Below are positions 34,152-44,648 of a DNA stretch of 46,515 nt, one piece after another (positions within the stretch are counted from its first letter, which is position 1; every line of letters begins with the position of its first letter). The notes below the pieces were generated by a model that was not told the DNA's origin, searched no databases, and worked only from the letters and a program-made list of their open reading frames with translations. The stretch is from Nemertoderma westbladi (taxonomy: Eukaryota; Xenacoelomorpha; Nemertodermatida; Nemertodermatidae), in contig JAUCBJ010002796.1 of NCBI GenBank assembly GCA_032718475.1, positions 1 to 46,515 of the forward strand. The letters run 5' to 3'. The position numbers were made by a program, and so were the translations under genes.

Positions 34152-35948
34152 CTACATCCCAGAGTAAGCGGGCCCCCCACCACTCTCCGGTGTCACCCAG
34201 TTAATATTCTGAGACGAATCTTTTATATCGCAAGTTTTACAATGAATACAGTTCTGCGCGTTAATCTGCAGCCGTTTCCCGCTGCTGTCGGCGTCATCGA
34301 CGAACTCGTAAACACCAGCGGGACAGAACCGCCCCTCCGGGCCGTCGTAAACCCCAAGGTTAAGATCAACTGGGACGGAATCATCGGCCAGGGTCAGATG
34401 AGCGGGTTGGTCTGCCTCGTGGTCGGTCCCTGTGAGCGCGACGGAGGAGAGGAGATCGAAGGAGACCTTACCATCGGGGGCCGGGTACTCTATAGGCCGA
34501 GCCTCCGCCGCCGGTAGCAGTTGTTCGTGGTCCGGCCCCGGGTGCGACAGAGTCCACGGCTCTTTCCCCCGAATAACCGAACTAAACGCCCCGTACATAA
34601 CGCCCCCGTACAGACCTAACCTAGTGTGGAACGCGGGACGGATGTTCCTAACCGCGTATAAATCCTTCCAGACCCGACTGTTCCGTATGGAATCCTCATA
34701 ATCGTTGGCGTACAGACCTTTAGCGTCTGGGTCTTTCACCAACTTCCTGAAGGCCGCCTCCGCAGCTAACGCCCCACTCGCAATAGCGTTGTGAGTTCCC
34801 TTTAGTTTGGCTACGTTCAGAAACCCGGCGCTGCATCCAGCTAGCATGCCCCCCGGGAACGCTAACCGTGGTAGCGACTGCAGTCCGCCCTCGTTAAGGG
34901 CGCGCGCCCCGTACTGCAACCTCTCCCCGCCCTCCAACACGCCCCGCACACTCGGGTGCGTCTTATACCGCTGGAACTCCTTAAACGGACTCGTGAACGG
35001 ATTCCTGTAGTCCAAACCGACCACGAACCCGATGGCAACAAGCGGCTCCCCCTCGTCCAGATGGTAACAGAACGAGCCGCCGTACGTAAGCCGATCCAAC
35101 GGCCAACCCACAGTGTGCAACACCAACCCGGGCTCGTGGTTCTCCGGTTTAACCCGCCACAACTCTTTCAACCCGATCCCGTACGTCTGCGGCTGTTTCG
35201 ATTCGCGCAAATTTAACTTATTTATAACCGATTTGGCGAGATGTCCGTGGCAACCCTCGCAGAAGAGAGCGATCCTCGAACGCAACTCCATCCCGCGCTC
35301 GAAGTTCTCTTTCGGGGAGCCGTCCTTGTGGATTCCTACGTCGCTGGTGGCCACCCCGGCTACGCTCCCGTCCGTCTCGTATAGAACCTCAGAGGCCGGG
35401 AACCCCGGGTATATTTCCACCCCCAGCGACTCCGCTTGCTCCCCCAGCCACGCGACGACGTTCCCGAGACGCACGATGTAGTTGCCATGGTTATACAGCG
35501 GTAAACCACGGAATATAGGAAGCGGGAACGCGCGTCGTTCTGTAAGAAATCGGAATTTATCGCGTTTTACCGGCGTTAATATCGGAGCTCCTTTCTCCTT
35601 CCAATCCGGAATTAATTCGCTAAGAGAGTGGGTTTCTATACAGGCACCGGAGAGCGTGTGACCTCCAATGTCGGACGCCTTCTCCACCAAGCAAACGCGG
35701 AAATCCTTTCCGGATTCCTGGCAGAGTTGGCGGAGTCGGATAGCTGCAGCGAGGCCACACGGTCCGCCCCCAACGATAACCACGTCTGTGTCGTCCACAA
35801 ACCTCTCCATTGGGACATCCTTCCATCGCGGGTCGGTTTCCCTGGGCACTACGGAATAGTGCGTCGTTATCTTATTGGTGCTGTTGCTGTACAGTCTCTG
35901 GGTGGTTTGTCTCCGTGAAACAACTGCTAGGCTTGGCTTTACGAACAT
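34152..35948 (-). CDS. ETFDH: Electron transfer flavoprotein-ubiquinone oxidoreductase
   Basis: A complete intronless frame of 598 codons; human ETFDH is about 617. The enzyme passes electrons from reduced ETF to ubiquinone in the mitochondrial inner membrane, linking fatty-acid and amino-acid oxidation to the respiratory chain. The N-terminus (residues 1-25, Arg-rich, [20 protein letters not shown]) looks like a mitochondrial targeting peptide. The FAD-binding [16 protein letters not shown] is at about 57-72, followed by [14 protein letters not shown]. The 4Fe-4S ligands are Cys542 and the CIHCKTC group (Cys567, 570, 573). The ending GGGPAYSGM is the usual family terminus. The coding GC content is high compared with the flanks, as in the other exons of the window, so it is not a sign of transfer. 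No A tract or target duplication suggests a retrocopy. Confidence 0.98.
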   Translation of the reverse strand: MFVKPSLAVVSRRQTTQRLYSNSTNKITTHYSVVPRETDPRWKDVPMERFVDDTDVVIVGGGPCGLAAAIRLRQLCQESGKDFRVCLVEKASDIGGHTLSGACIETHSLSELIPDWKEKGAPILTPVKRDKFRFLTERRAFPLPIFRGLPLYNHGNYIVRLGNVVAWLGEQAESLGVEIYPGFPASEVLYETDGSVAGVATSDVGIHKDGSPKENFERGMELRSRIALFCEGCHGHLAKSVINKLNLRESKQPQTYGIGLKELWRVKPENHEPGLVLHTVGWPLDRLTYGGSFCYHLDEGEPLVAIGFVVGLDYRNPFTSPFKEFQRYKTHPSVRGVLEGGERLQYGARALNEGGLQSLPRLAFPGGMLAGCSAGFLNVAKLKGTHNAIASGALAAEAAFRKLVKDPDAKGLYANDYEDSIRNSRVWKDLYAVRNIRPAFHTRLGLYGGVMYGAFSSVIRGKEPWTLSHPGPDHEQLLPAAEARPIEYPAPDGKVSFDLLSSVALTGTDHEADQPAHLTLADDSVPVDLNLGVYDGPEGRFCPAGVYEFVDDADSSGKRLQINAQNCIHCKTCDIKDSSQNINWVTPESGGGPAYSGM

Positions 35949-36418
35949 TTTGATGTGACAGTAGACAGGTAGAACAGTACTGCTGTACTGCAGTAACAGC
36001 AGAGCAGTACTGCAGTAGGCAGTAGCGGTACTTCAATACAGCACTTACTATACTAGCCTACTTCATTTTACTTCACCTTTCAAATTCAACTACAGAATCA
36101 ACAGTCTGCAGCGGGTTGCGGCGCTGCATTCTGGACAGCTGGTGGTACCTATGCCACGCCACGTTTCTAGGTAAAAAAAAAGTAAAAGTAATAGGTAGCT
36201 TATCCCCATTAGTCCCGGGTGAGCCACAATTAACTATACTTGTAGAGATGGTGTAAGGATTTTTATTTCAATGGCAGGTTTAGAACAGGTTTAGGCAGGT
36301 TTCAAATACTGTAGCTGTAGGGAATTGGCGAAGTATTTGAAATTCTTAGTTTGCAAATATTTACTGTCAAGAGCGGAAAAAAGTGTCTTAAATGCTTCAA
36401 GGAATGTGTGTGATACAT
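35949..36418. other. 5' flank of ETFDH
   Basis: Contains a cluster of short palindromic words (agtactgctgtactgcagt and similar, 35975-36025). No gene or clear core promoter motif seen. Confidence 0.4.
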
Positions 36419-36612
36419 GGGGGGGGGGGGGGGGGGACTGGACGCAAAACCCGCCTTGGCGAATTAAAATCCCGCCTCAATGTTAAATTCTCAATTTAGG
36501 GAAAGGAGCAGGTTACAGTGACACGTTATTTTAACCAAAACAATAAACTAAACACAATAGAACAGGTTACAGTTTTATTTTTGAGAGTTATCAGGTGTTA
36601 TTTGCGTCGAAT
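36419..36612 (+). mobile_element. G-tract MITE, left part only
   Basis: An 18-base G tract followed by ACTGGACGCAAAACCCGCC, then about 150 bp almost identical to 44656-44833 (shared words: TTAAATTCTCAATTTAGG, AGGAGCAGGTTACAGTG, AACAGGTTACAGTTTTATT, TTATTTGCGTCGAAT). The match stops at GCGTCGAAT, where the 42-bp array begins instead of the right terminus. Confidence 0.85.
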
Positions 36613-37875
36613 CGGGATAATAATCGGGAAATATTCACCGTTTTGGGTGAAAAACGGTTAAATAATCAGGCAATTTTCACCGTTTTGGGTGAAAAACGGT
36701 CAAATAATCGGGAAATTTTCACCGTTTTGGGTGAAAAAAGGTCAAATAATCGGGAAATTTTCACCGTTTTGGGTGAAAAAAGGTCAAATAATCGGGAAAT
36801 TTTCACCGTTTTGGGTGAAAAACGGTCAAATAATCGGGAAATTTTCACCGTTTTGGGTGAAAAACGGCCCAATAATCGGGAAATTTTCACCGTTTTGGGT
36901 GAAAAAAGGTCAAATAATCGGGAAATTTTCACCGTTTTGGGTGAAAAACGGTCAAATAATCGGGAAATTTTCACCGTTTTGGGTGAAAAAAGGTCAAATA
37001 ATCGGGAAATTTTCACCGTTTTGGGTGAAAAACGGTCAAATAATCGGGAAATTTTCACCGTTTTGGGTGAAAAAAGGTCAAATAATCGGGAAATGTTCAC
37101 AGTTTTGGGTGAAAAACGGTCAAAAAATCGGGAAATTTTCACAGTTTTGGGAGAAAAACGGTCAAATAATCGGGAAATTTTCACAGTTTTGGGTGAAAAA
37201 CGGTCAAATAATCGGGAAATTTTCACAGTTTTGGGAGAAAAACGGTCAAATAATCGGGAAATTTTCACAGTTTTGGGAGAAAAACGGTCAAATAATCGGG
37301 AAATTTTCACAGTTTTGGGTGAAAAACGGTCAAATAATCGGGAAATTTTCACCGTTTTGGGTGAAAAAAGGTCAAATAATCGGGAAATGTTCACAGTTTT
37401 GGGTGAAAAACGGTCAAAAAATCGGGAAATTTTCACAGTTTTGGGAGAAAAACGGTCAAATAATCGGGAAATTTTCACAGTTTTGGGTGAAAAACGGTCA
37501 AATAATCGGGAAATTTTCACCGTTTTGGGTGAAAAACGGTTAAATAATCGGGAAATTTTCACCGTCTTGGGTGAAAAACTATCTAATAATCAGGCAATTT
37601 TCACCGTTTTGGGTGAAAAACGGTCAAATAATCGGGAAATTTCCACAGTTTTGGGTGAAAAACGGTCAAATAATCGGGAAATTTTCACAGTTTTGGGTGA
37701 AAAACGGTCAAATAATCGGGCAATTTTCACCGTTTTGTGTGAAAATCGGTCAAATAATCGGGAAATTTTCACCGTTTTGGGTGAAAAACGGTCAAATAAT
37801 CGGGAAATTTTCACAGTTTTGGGTGAAAAGAGGTCAAATAATCGGGAAATTTTCACCGTTTTGGGTGAAAAAAGG
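36613..37875 (+). repeat. 42-bp hairpin minisatellite, about 30 copies
   Basis: The unit contains AATAATCGGGAAATTTTCAC, then CGTTTTGGGTGAAAAACGGT. Two overlapping stems are possible: ACCGTTTT/AAAACGGT around GGGTGA, and TTTTCACC/GGTGAAAA around GTTTTG. The array has an internal duplication of 7 units (the GGAAATGTTCAC variant at about 37092 recurs at 37386, 294 bp apart). Its 14-codon period keeps at least two plus frames and one minus frame open; the first is continuous with the reverse transcriptase frame that follows. Confidence 0.97.
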
Positions 37876-39325
37876 TCCTCTCCGAACTCGTACCGTGGAA
37901 TCGCTCTCCTTTCGAATCTGCTGAAAATCTACACTGCTATTCTGGGCAACAGACTCTACGCGTGGGTGGAGAGCTGCAACGTTTTGCCCAACGCCCAGTA
38001 CGGTTTCCGCCGCATGCGGTCCACTATAATGGCTGTCACGGTCCTCCGCCAGCGCATCCAGAGATCTCTCTCTATTCCAGGTGGTCGCACCTACTGTGTA
38101 TTTATAGATTTCACGAAAGCTTTCGAGTTCGACAGTTTGAAAATGTCGAGGCTGGGAATCAGCAGAAAGTTTATCACTGCGATCTGGTCGATATTAGCAA
38201 TAAACTACATCTGTATATGTATAGGAGATTATGTATTAGAACCTATCTCGCAAACAACCGGGGTTATTCAGGGAGACAAACTCTCCCCACTCCACTTCAG
38301 CCTATTCGTATCGGATCTCCCCCTTCTTCTCTCTACGGCGAAATGCATGGTAATCATGTATGCTGACGACCTGGTAATTGTAATTGTATCCGACTCTTTA
38401 GAAGAAGTCCAACAAAGTCTAAAGAAGCTGGAAACTTATTGCCTCCAAAACAAACTACAGGTCAACCTCCTGAAGACAAAGGCAGTTAAATTAAGACGCG
38501 GCGGTCGCCTTGCCCAATCAGATGTATTATGGTACGATGGTCAGAAGATCGAATTTGCCTCATCGTTCAACTATATAGGAGTAGTTCTATCAACAAAAAA
38601 TGGTCCAAGTAGTCACTATCGCCACCTTTACAATAAAGGTCTCGCAGCATGTGCCCTTTTAGCCGGTAGAGTGAAGCTTACGCTCATATCTGTCAACTCG
38701 GCAAAGCGTCTGTGGATCGCGTTGATTCTTCCAGTAGTCACATACGGTTGCTCCATATTCCTTGACGGCGATCCAGTAACCTCGACCATGTGCAAAAAGT
38801 TAGAGCGTTTTACTGGAAAATGTGGTGTGGAATCAGTAAGTATGCTTCCTCCTCATCAATTTTGAATGCCATTGACAATCCCCCTGAGAGTCCATGGAGT
38901 ACTTTACCGGCTTCCGTCGCCGTGCCGCTGCACAACTAGTCTCAAACGGCTGCCACCAGCGCCTTTGCTCTACGTCCGAATGCTGGCGGCCATGCGACTC
39001 ATGTGTCTGTTGGATCTGCAGTAAGCCAGCGACAACAACGCTGCACTACCTTCATTGCACAGGAGTTCCTTCCTCACCCAACCATCTTCGAAGTTCGCAG
39101 TTCCTGATGTCCCTGGAGCGTTTCGCAGAGTAGAATATCACTTTCCATGCTCAATTAGACCCTATTTACAGTTATCATAATCTATTTATTTATTTTTCCT
39201 CTATAGTCATTGTTATACAACGGTATACCTCAGAGATTCTGTGTTTTATTATACTAATTTTATTATATTAATTTGTTTTATTATATTAATGTGTGCTAAT
39301 TTTAAACATTCATATTGAATAAAAC
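37876..39325 (+). mobile_element. Non-LTR retrotransposon, 5'-truncated
   Basis: The reverse transcriptase frame runs 37876-38865, starting SSPNSYRGIALLSNLLKIYT, the usual beginning of the RVT_1 fingers. FIDFTKAF (38098-38121) carries the first catalytic Asp and YADD (38359-38370) the other two. The segment after FTKAF looks shortened by a few residues. The frame closes at 38865; a second frame at 38894-39133 carries a CWIC...H...C zinc motif (from 39008) typical of LINE C-termini, so a frameshift separates it. A polyadenylation signal (AATAAA) is at 39318-39323. The endonuclease and everything upstream of the fingers are missing and replaced by the 42-bp array. Clade not determined. Probably inactive. 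Confidence 0.9.
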
Positions 39326-39420
39326 AGTCTTCACGTTCAATTGGAGGCAATTCCGTGCTTTAGGCTCCACTTCAGGATTTTGTCACACTTAGGTTAGGCC
39401 TATTAATATTTGGCTCTATA

Positions 39421-39433
39421 TTTATTCTTTATT
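39421..39433 (-). terminator. Polyadenylation signals of the LRAT-domain gene
   Basis: Two AATAAA signals on the minus strand, 19-31 nt after the stop codon at 39452. Confidence 0.55.
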
Positions 39434-39451
39434 TTTTCCACCAATTTATCC

Positions 39452-39776
39452 TTAATCCGTGGATGGTGGATATTTCATTGATATTTTCTCGCGTGATACC
39501 GTCTGCGATTGACAAATCAAGAATGTCCTCATATGTCCACCAGCCCAGTGTTTCCTTGAATGCCATTTGAGTTCTCCAGTCGTAAGAAAACTGGCAATGT
39601 GGTCACAATTTAAACTGAAGATGTCATAGGCAATTGGTAATCCAGAAAGTCTGGCATATCGATACATCATCTTTGATATGTTTATCCCCCGCAATCCTCT
39701 TATGTACTTAGCGTTAATCCGGATTTCATTGGCATCTAGTCCGGGTACGATATGGCAAGGAGTTATTCCCACTTTG
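39452..39776 (-). CDS. LRAT-domain (NlpC/P60-like) protein, terminal exon
   Basis: On the minus strand, after an acceptor ggaacag with a pyrimidine tract, an open frame of about 108 codons includes YRYARLSGLPIAYDIFSLNC followed by DHIASFLTTGE. The NCDH stretch matches the NCEHF motif of the LRAT/HRASLS family, where the Cys is the acyl-accepting nucleophile of a circularly permuted papain-like fold. Members are thiol acyltransferases or phospholipases acting on phospholipids and retinol. The catalytic His-containing N-terminal half of the domain should be in an upstream exon, which I could not find. The stop is followed at once by polyadenylation signals, so this is the last exon. It lies between the LINE and the PLEKHA8-like exons on the same strand. 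Confidence 0.68.
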
Positions 39777-40136
39777 CTGTTCCATTCGTGAAGACAAAAA
39801 AAGTTTTAACAAAAAAGTTTCACAAAAAAGTTTTAATTAAATTAACATTTCGTTTAGTAGCTACAAATGTCGAGGATCTCGGCGGTCTATTCCACTTATT
39901 TTTATGTCAATATAAATCTTTCTCTTTCTTATCTTATCTTTCTCTTATAACTCTTTCAAAAGGGAACCACCCATTTGGCATTTACCCGTCGCGTATCTAA
40001 TAAAATAACCTGATAATAAAAGGATAATAAAAGGCCTGTACCTGTACAGTGGTTAGTAAAATATTGATTGATTAGAAATTAGAAACTGACAGACTATGCA
40101 TGTAAACGACGTTAAAGTGAATATAAATAAACTGAC
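39777..40136. other. Interval between LRAT exon and PLEKHA8-like exon
   Basis: Searched on the minus strand for the missing final GLTP exon and for upstream LRAT exons; none recognised. It contains an imperfect 15-20 bp A-rich repeat (AAAAAAGTTT three times, 39795-39835). Confidence 0.4.
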
Positions 40137-40339
40137 CTTCTGTAAGGTAAACGCTTAAGGGCCACAGTGAATACGGTCCGAACGACGACCCCATGGAAGG
40201 GTTTAAGGGTCTCTGCGTAGGATCTACTGGCCGCGTAACTGAGATCCTGCTCCCCGCCAACTATTTCTACCATAAACCCCTTCATGAAACAAAGATCCCG
40301 ATACAGCCAGAGCAGCGATTCTGTACAAGAATTCTTCAC
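40137..40339 (-). CDS. PLEKHA8: PLEKHA8/FAPP2-like protein, GLTP-domain exon
   Basis: On the minus strand the acceptor ctttcag precedes GTGAAGAATTC; the exon ends at AGAAG|GTCAGT, 203 nt. The translation VKNSCTESLLWLYRDLCFMK matches the GLTP-fold helix containing the conserved Trp of the sugar-binding site (Trp96 in human GLTP). Further on, FHGVVVRTVFTVAL contains the conserved His (His140 in GLTP). It joins in phase to the end of exon 41264-42301. About 55 residues of the domain should follow in a further exon, which I could not identify between here and the LINE. Confidence 0.88.
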
Positions 40340-41263
40340 CTGAAAGCAAACGAGTTAACCAGATATAACAATTAATTGTTTAGTTGTTATTCAATTTCCA
40401 CCGACATACCTACAGTACTTCTACATAGGCCACACCACCAGTATGCACCACTCTCCGGCCCGGCAACCCAAACCTTTCAAGTTTACGATCAGCCATGTAC
40501 CTCCCCAATTCATCTACGATATCAAGACGAGTGTCTTTCAGCAGAGTTTTAGGAATGCCAATGGCTGACTGCCACGTTTATTATAACTAGCCGGATGTCA
40601 TGCAACAAGATCGTGTAATTATTGATCACTTCTCTTGATCACGGCAGTGGCGGCAAATCTCATCAACCATAGTGCCTGCAGGGTGGTACTAGGTTCAGGC
40701 AATTCTCACTCACTACAAACGAGATAGTACAATGCCTTGTTGGTTAAGTGAGCATTGTATGTTAAGCCATGGACCCTGCATAGCATCCTGGTGTACGTAC
40801 CGCCAAGAGATCTGGTGTCTTCTGGTCTGCAGAAAGAGCCACGCATCGATTGGCAGCACATACTCTACTGTTGTACGGAATAAATTTAACTTAAGAAATC
40901 TCCATACCCTGGGTATAATATTTAATGCAGATCATTCCTTGCCCTTTCGTATTTGGATGTCCTAAGTGATCTGCGAATCATTGACCATAGCTAGCAGAAG
41001 GATTTTATGTGACCAACTAGATCCAGGCCATCCAATGACTAAACCGGCAAACTAGAGGTTTGTGTGTATTGGTTTGGTATTGAATGAAGTGTATTGGTGG
41101 TTTTCCTTTCAATTTAAGTACTAACACTAGCATTTCCAATATTATCAATACTGAAAATACACAAGAAATGTTGATTCATTATCATGATATGTTATTAATG
41201 CCGTAAGCACCTCTATATCTATTGTCTGAAATTAATTATTATCTTTATTTGTTGTTAGATTAC
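40340..41263 (-). other. PLEKHA8: PLEKHA8-like intron
   Basis: 924 bp between GTAATC (41263-41258) and the acceptor beside 40339. A minus-strand open stretch near 40429-40560 (GIPKTLLKDTRLDIVDELGR ...) may be decayed transposon coding sequence, but I cannot assign it. Confidence 0.6.
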
Positions 41264-42301
41264 CTTAGTTGTATTGGTTCTAATCTCGTCCTTTATGAGG
41301 TGCTGCAAAGTGGGGTACTTCTCGACGTTGCTGAGGTAACGAGATTGGAGTTTCTTTAAGTTGCCCATAATCCCGTTCTTAACGGGAGCGAACATACAGA
41401 TGGAGTTCATTACATCGAAGAATGGAAGGAAAGTTCGACAGGCGTCGAAGAATGGTTGGCAAGGGATCCCGCCGGTTGGTGTCAGTTGCACGTCGCCGAA
41501 ACCGTGTTGCATCGAGCTGAAGTAGGTGCGAACCTTACCGGATACAGCGTCCGCCTCGACATGGGTGGAGGGGGCGAGTTCGGAACGAGTTCGAGGCGAA
41601 TGGGAACGAGTTCGCGGAACGGAGGAAGTCGATTCGGAACGAGTTCTCTTCGGTCGCGACTCCGGGAGGGAGGCAGCGAGTTCCGGCGATCCGCCGCTGG
41701 GGGCGTGACTCCGTCGTGGGGCGCCGACGGTGATTCCGAGCGGGCGAGTAGGGCTCACCATCGGGGTGAACTCCCGCTCGGCCACCGTTACGCAGTCCCT
41801 AATCACTCCCATAAACATATCGCAGGTGTCCGCCAATAAAGTCGTCGCTTCGTCCAGTTTATAGACGTCGGGAATCTCGCTACCGGAAGCGCCTTCCTTA
41901 ACCTGCGAAACTTGTTGCAACAATAAGTCGCAGAAAAGACGCAATTCGCTTAGTTTATTCTTTAGCGTGTTGGGGGCGTCTGTAGTAATAGAAAGACCCT
42001 CGTTTATGCATGCCTTGGAGGAGCCAATCGCTATTATCCACTGTTGTCGGTTGCCAGCTGTCGGGGATTTTAGGTACCAATAAAGTTGGTCGCTGGGCAT
42101 AACTACGTCGAATCTGTGCACGTCGGTCGGGTGCACTTTTACGTCGCAGGCACCCACGTTTATCGAGCCTTTACAGCCGTTCATTACCGTGTCTTGCGAT
42201 TCATAGTAAGATAGAATACCTTGGGATAGCACGCACCATCGGTGTTGCCAACCGTTCCAGTAGTTAGTCCACTTGAGTAATGTACCCTCAATAGTAGCCA
42301 T
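41264..42301 (-). CDS. PLEKHA8: PLEKHA8/FAPP2-like protein, PH-domain and start of GLTP domain
   Basis: Start chosen at 42301 (aaacATGGCT, MATIEGTLLKWTNYW), 34 codons inside a longer frame, because FAPP proteins start directly at this PH domain. The exon encodes 346 residues. The PH domain (about 1-95) has KWTNYWNGWQHRW, which matches the PI4P-binding basic residues and membrane wedge of FAPP1/2, and closes with QQWIIAIGSSKAC. A helical segment (LKNKLSELRLFCDLLLQQV) and a Ser/Arg/Pro-rich linker follow. The GLTP domain starts at about 256 (KVRTYFSSMQHGFGDVQL). FAPP2 carries glucosylceramide between Golgi membranes and needs PI4P and ARF1. In FAPVKNGIMGNLKK, the position of the headgroup-binding Asp of GLTP (D48) is Gly; the Asn and Lys of the D-N-K triad are kept. 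Confidence 0.93.
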
Positions 42302-44648
42302 GTTTACTAAGTAGTAGTAGCCTACGTTAATCTCAGAAAAGGTTAAACTTTCCACACCTATCAGCCTAATACTAAGTAAACTAACGCTACCTATACCTAC
42401 CACGACTACTATTATTATGTTATTATATTAGGCCTGGCTGTATGTTGTTGTTATTATTACTGCAGTACTGTAACAAATATAAATTTTATTTATTTATTTT
42501 TTTAATTTATTTAATAACAATTTACTACACTTCTACAAACAATGTAAGAATGTAGAGATATATAAATATATATAGAGAATATAAGGATTACTGGTACATA
42601 AAAATTACAATACAAAAACAAAAGGTTAACCAAATTAATGACAAAAATCAACACCATAACTTACATTAAGGTTCTCCGTTAAGTTACATTCTAGCATTCA
42701 GAAATAATATAACTATTTCACTGAAATCCCATAACAAGTTTATATTTTAAAGGCTATTTTGTGGGGCGAGACACGTAGTCGGCGAGCCTTGGCATACGGT
42801 TCATATAGGGCAAATGGGGCATGTCCGTCTGTCCGTCCGTCTGGTAAATCTTTGAACGCGAATTTCTCGGCATCGCTGATTTGAAATTGAACCAAACTTA
42901 GTAGGTAAGTAGTAGAGGGAAAGTTTAGAAAATTTGTAAAGTTTGGTGAAAAATCATGCAGTCTGACGTCAGCTACGACAGATTATGTGGTTTTTAGAAA
43001 ATGTTAAATTTCTCGGGAACGCCTCATTTTCCAGAGCTGACATTTTGGTTGCTTGTAGAGAATCATAAAGTCTATCTTCTACGAAATTGAAAAGTTAAGA
43101 CATTTAATTGGGGATCGGCTAGAGACTCCGAAGTAATGTCATAGGCCTACCGGTACGGTACTGCTGTACTGTACAAGTACGAAATTGCAGAATAATAATT
43201 TGACACCACCTAGCGGATTAATATATAATTGTATATCGATCGAATACATTTTATAGCATGGGGTATAGGGTCCGAGCCACGAAGTTGGCGGAGCCTTTGC
43301 GAACTGGCGCTATCTCTTAGGGGGGTAGGTCAATTATGGCAAATAGTTAATTCAATAATTGTACTGTATGTCATCATCGTCGCTACGATTTTGACTTACT
43401 TATAACTTCGTCGGAATTAAAGCTTTCGAGTCTAAAATTAGTAGGCATCAATAAGACCATAAGTTTTGTTTTTTAGGGACTTCCAGACACCATCAAATCC
43501 TCAGTCTCTCGCTAGAGGGCTACATGTCTAGATATTATATATCCTCACATTTTCTTTGCTTTAAACCCGTTCTAGTCCATGTACTGTATGGACCATTGTA
43601 CTAGACCATTAACTGTGTCATTCAAAGGAGGCTCATCTGTCTGCAGTTCTCTAGTCTGCCGCTAGAGGGCAAAATGTCTCAAAGTGCAATCACTGATTTA
43701 GCTGAAACATCAGATATGTGCTAGAACAAGTCCGGTGTGTTTGCCGGGCTAGGAATCAGTCCGACCAGTTCTACCTCACCACTATTCCAGCTAGGTGTAA
43801 TTAATTATATAGGACATGCAATAGTGTTTAGGCCCTAGAGTAATAAGACGGCTTGCTTATGGTTTATCTCGCAAAATGATTGGCTGAGTATTTAATGGAG
43901 ATTCTTTAGAATAAATATAGCTAAATAAATTTGTTTTGACATCAACATGGTAAATTAATATTTCAGTATCAATACTAAAACGTCATAAGGTAAGTTGTAA
44001 TATTTCTTATAAATTGTTTCGCCTCCACGCCTAAAATAAATTACTTTTAAAACACCAATTTTCTGTTAATACCTGCCTGTGAACAATCCTCTGTGTACCT
44101 TTGGGTTGGGGTGCAGATTAAGGGGGGGAGGGGGTTGAAAGCGAGCAACTTTCCCCTCTTATGATTTATTTGCGGTTTGGTTAATTTCTTAAATACAGAT
44201 TTTGTGTTAGAATTGCTCAATTTTAATTTGTATCTCATAACTGAGCCTCGTGCTGCGCGAAGGCCCCACGAACGTGTTATAATGGCACCCGAAATTAGTT
44301 TTCTAATATAATATACTGTATAGCAAGTATACTGTAGGCTTCTAGTTTAGTTTTAGTTTTAGTTAGGAACGGTTTTGCGGCCCGTCCAGCTTATCACAAT
44401 TATGTACTAAATACAAAAAATACTTGTAAGCACATACAAGCACATTATAATAGTAAACGAATATTACGAAAACACATAAATCTGAAACATCACCCAAAGA
44501 AAAAGGAGCTGAATTATATAATCTGCACACTTTACTTGAAAATAGAAAGAATTTCCGATATAAATTTACATAAATCAGTGTTTGTCGGCGATAACGATGA
44601 AAAGCAATATTGCAAATTTTTATTTACAGTCTATAGATTTCTGAGACA
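42302..44648. other. Upstream region of PLEKHA8-like gene, no gene seen
   Basis: AT-rich. A stretch at about 42760-43330 contains GTCCGTCTGTCCGTCCGTC, GAATTTCTCGGCATCGCTG and GGCGAGCC/GGCGGAGCC words that look like decayed transposon DNA, without coding sequence I can identify. No gene recognised on either strand. Confidence 0.45.

Noticed and set aside
36595-38865. A 756-residue protein with 14-residue repeats fused to reverse transcriptase
   Set aside because: The repeat half is open in several frames on both strands, as expected for a 42-bp period, and the LINE part is truncated and frameshifted. Kept as a composite repeat locus, not a gene.
40429-40965. Possible transposase or gene fragment in the PLEKHA8-like intron
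   Set aside because: A short open stretch (GIPKTLLKDTRLDIVDELGR) exists, but stops interrupt it on both sides and I cannot identify a family.
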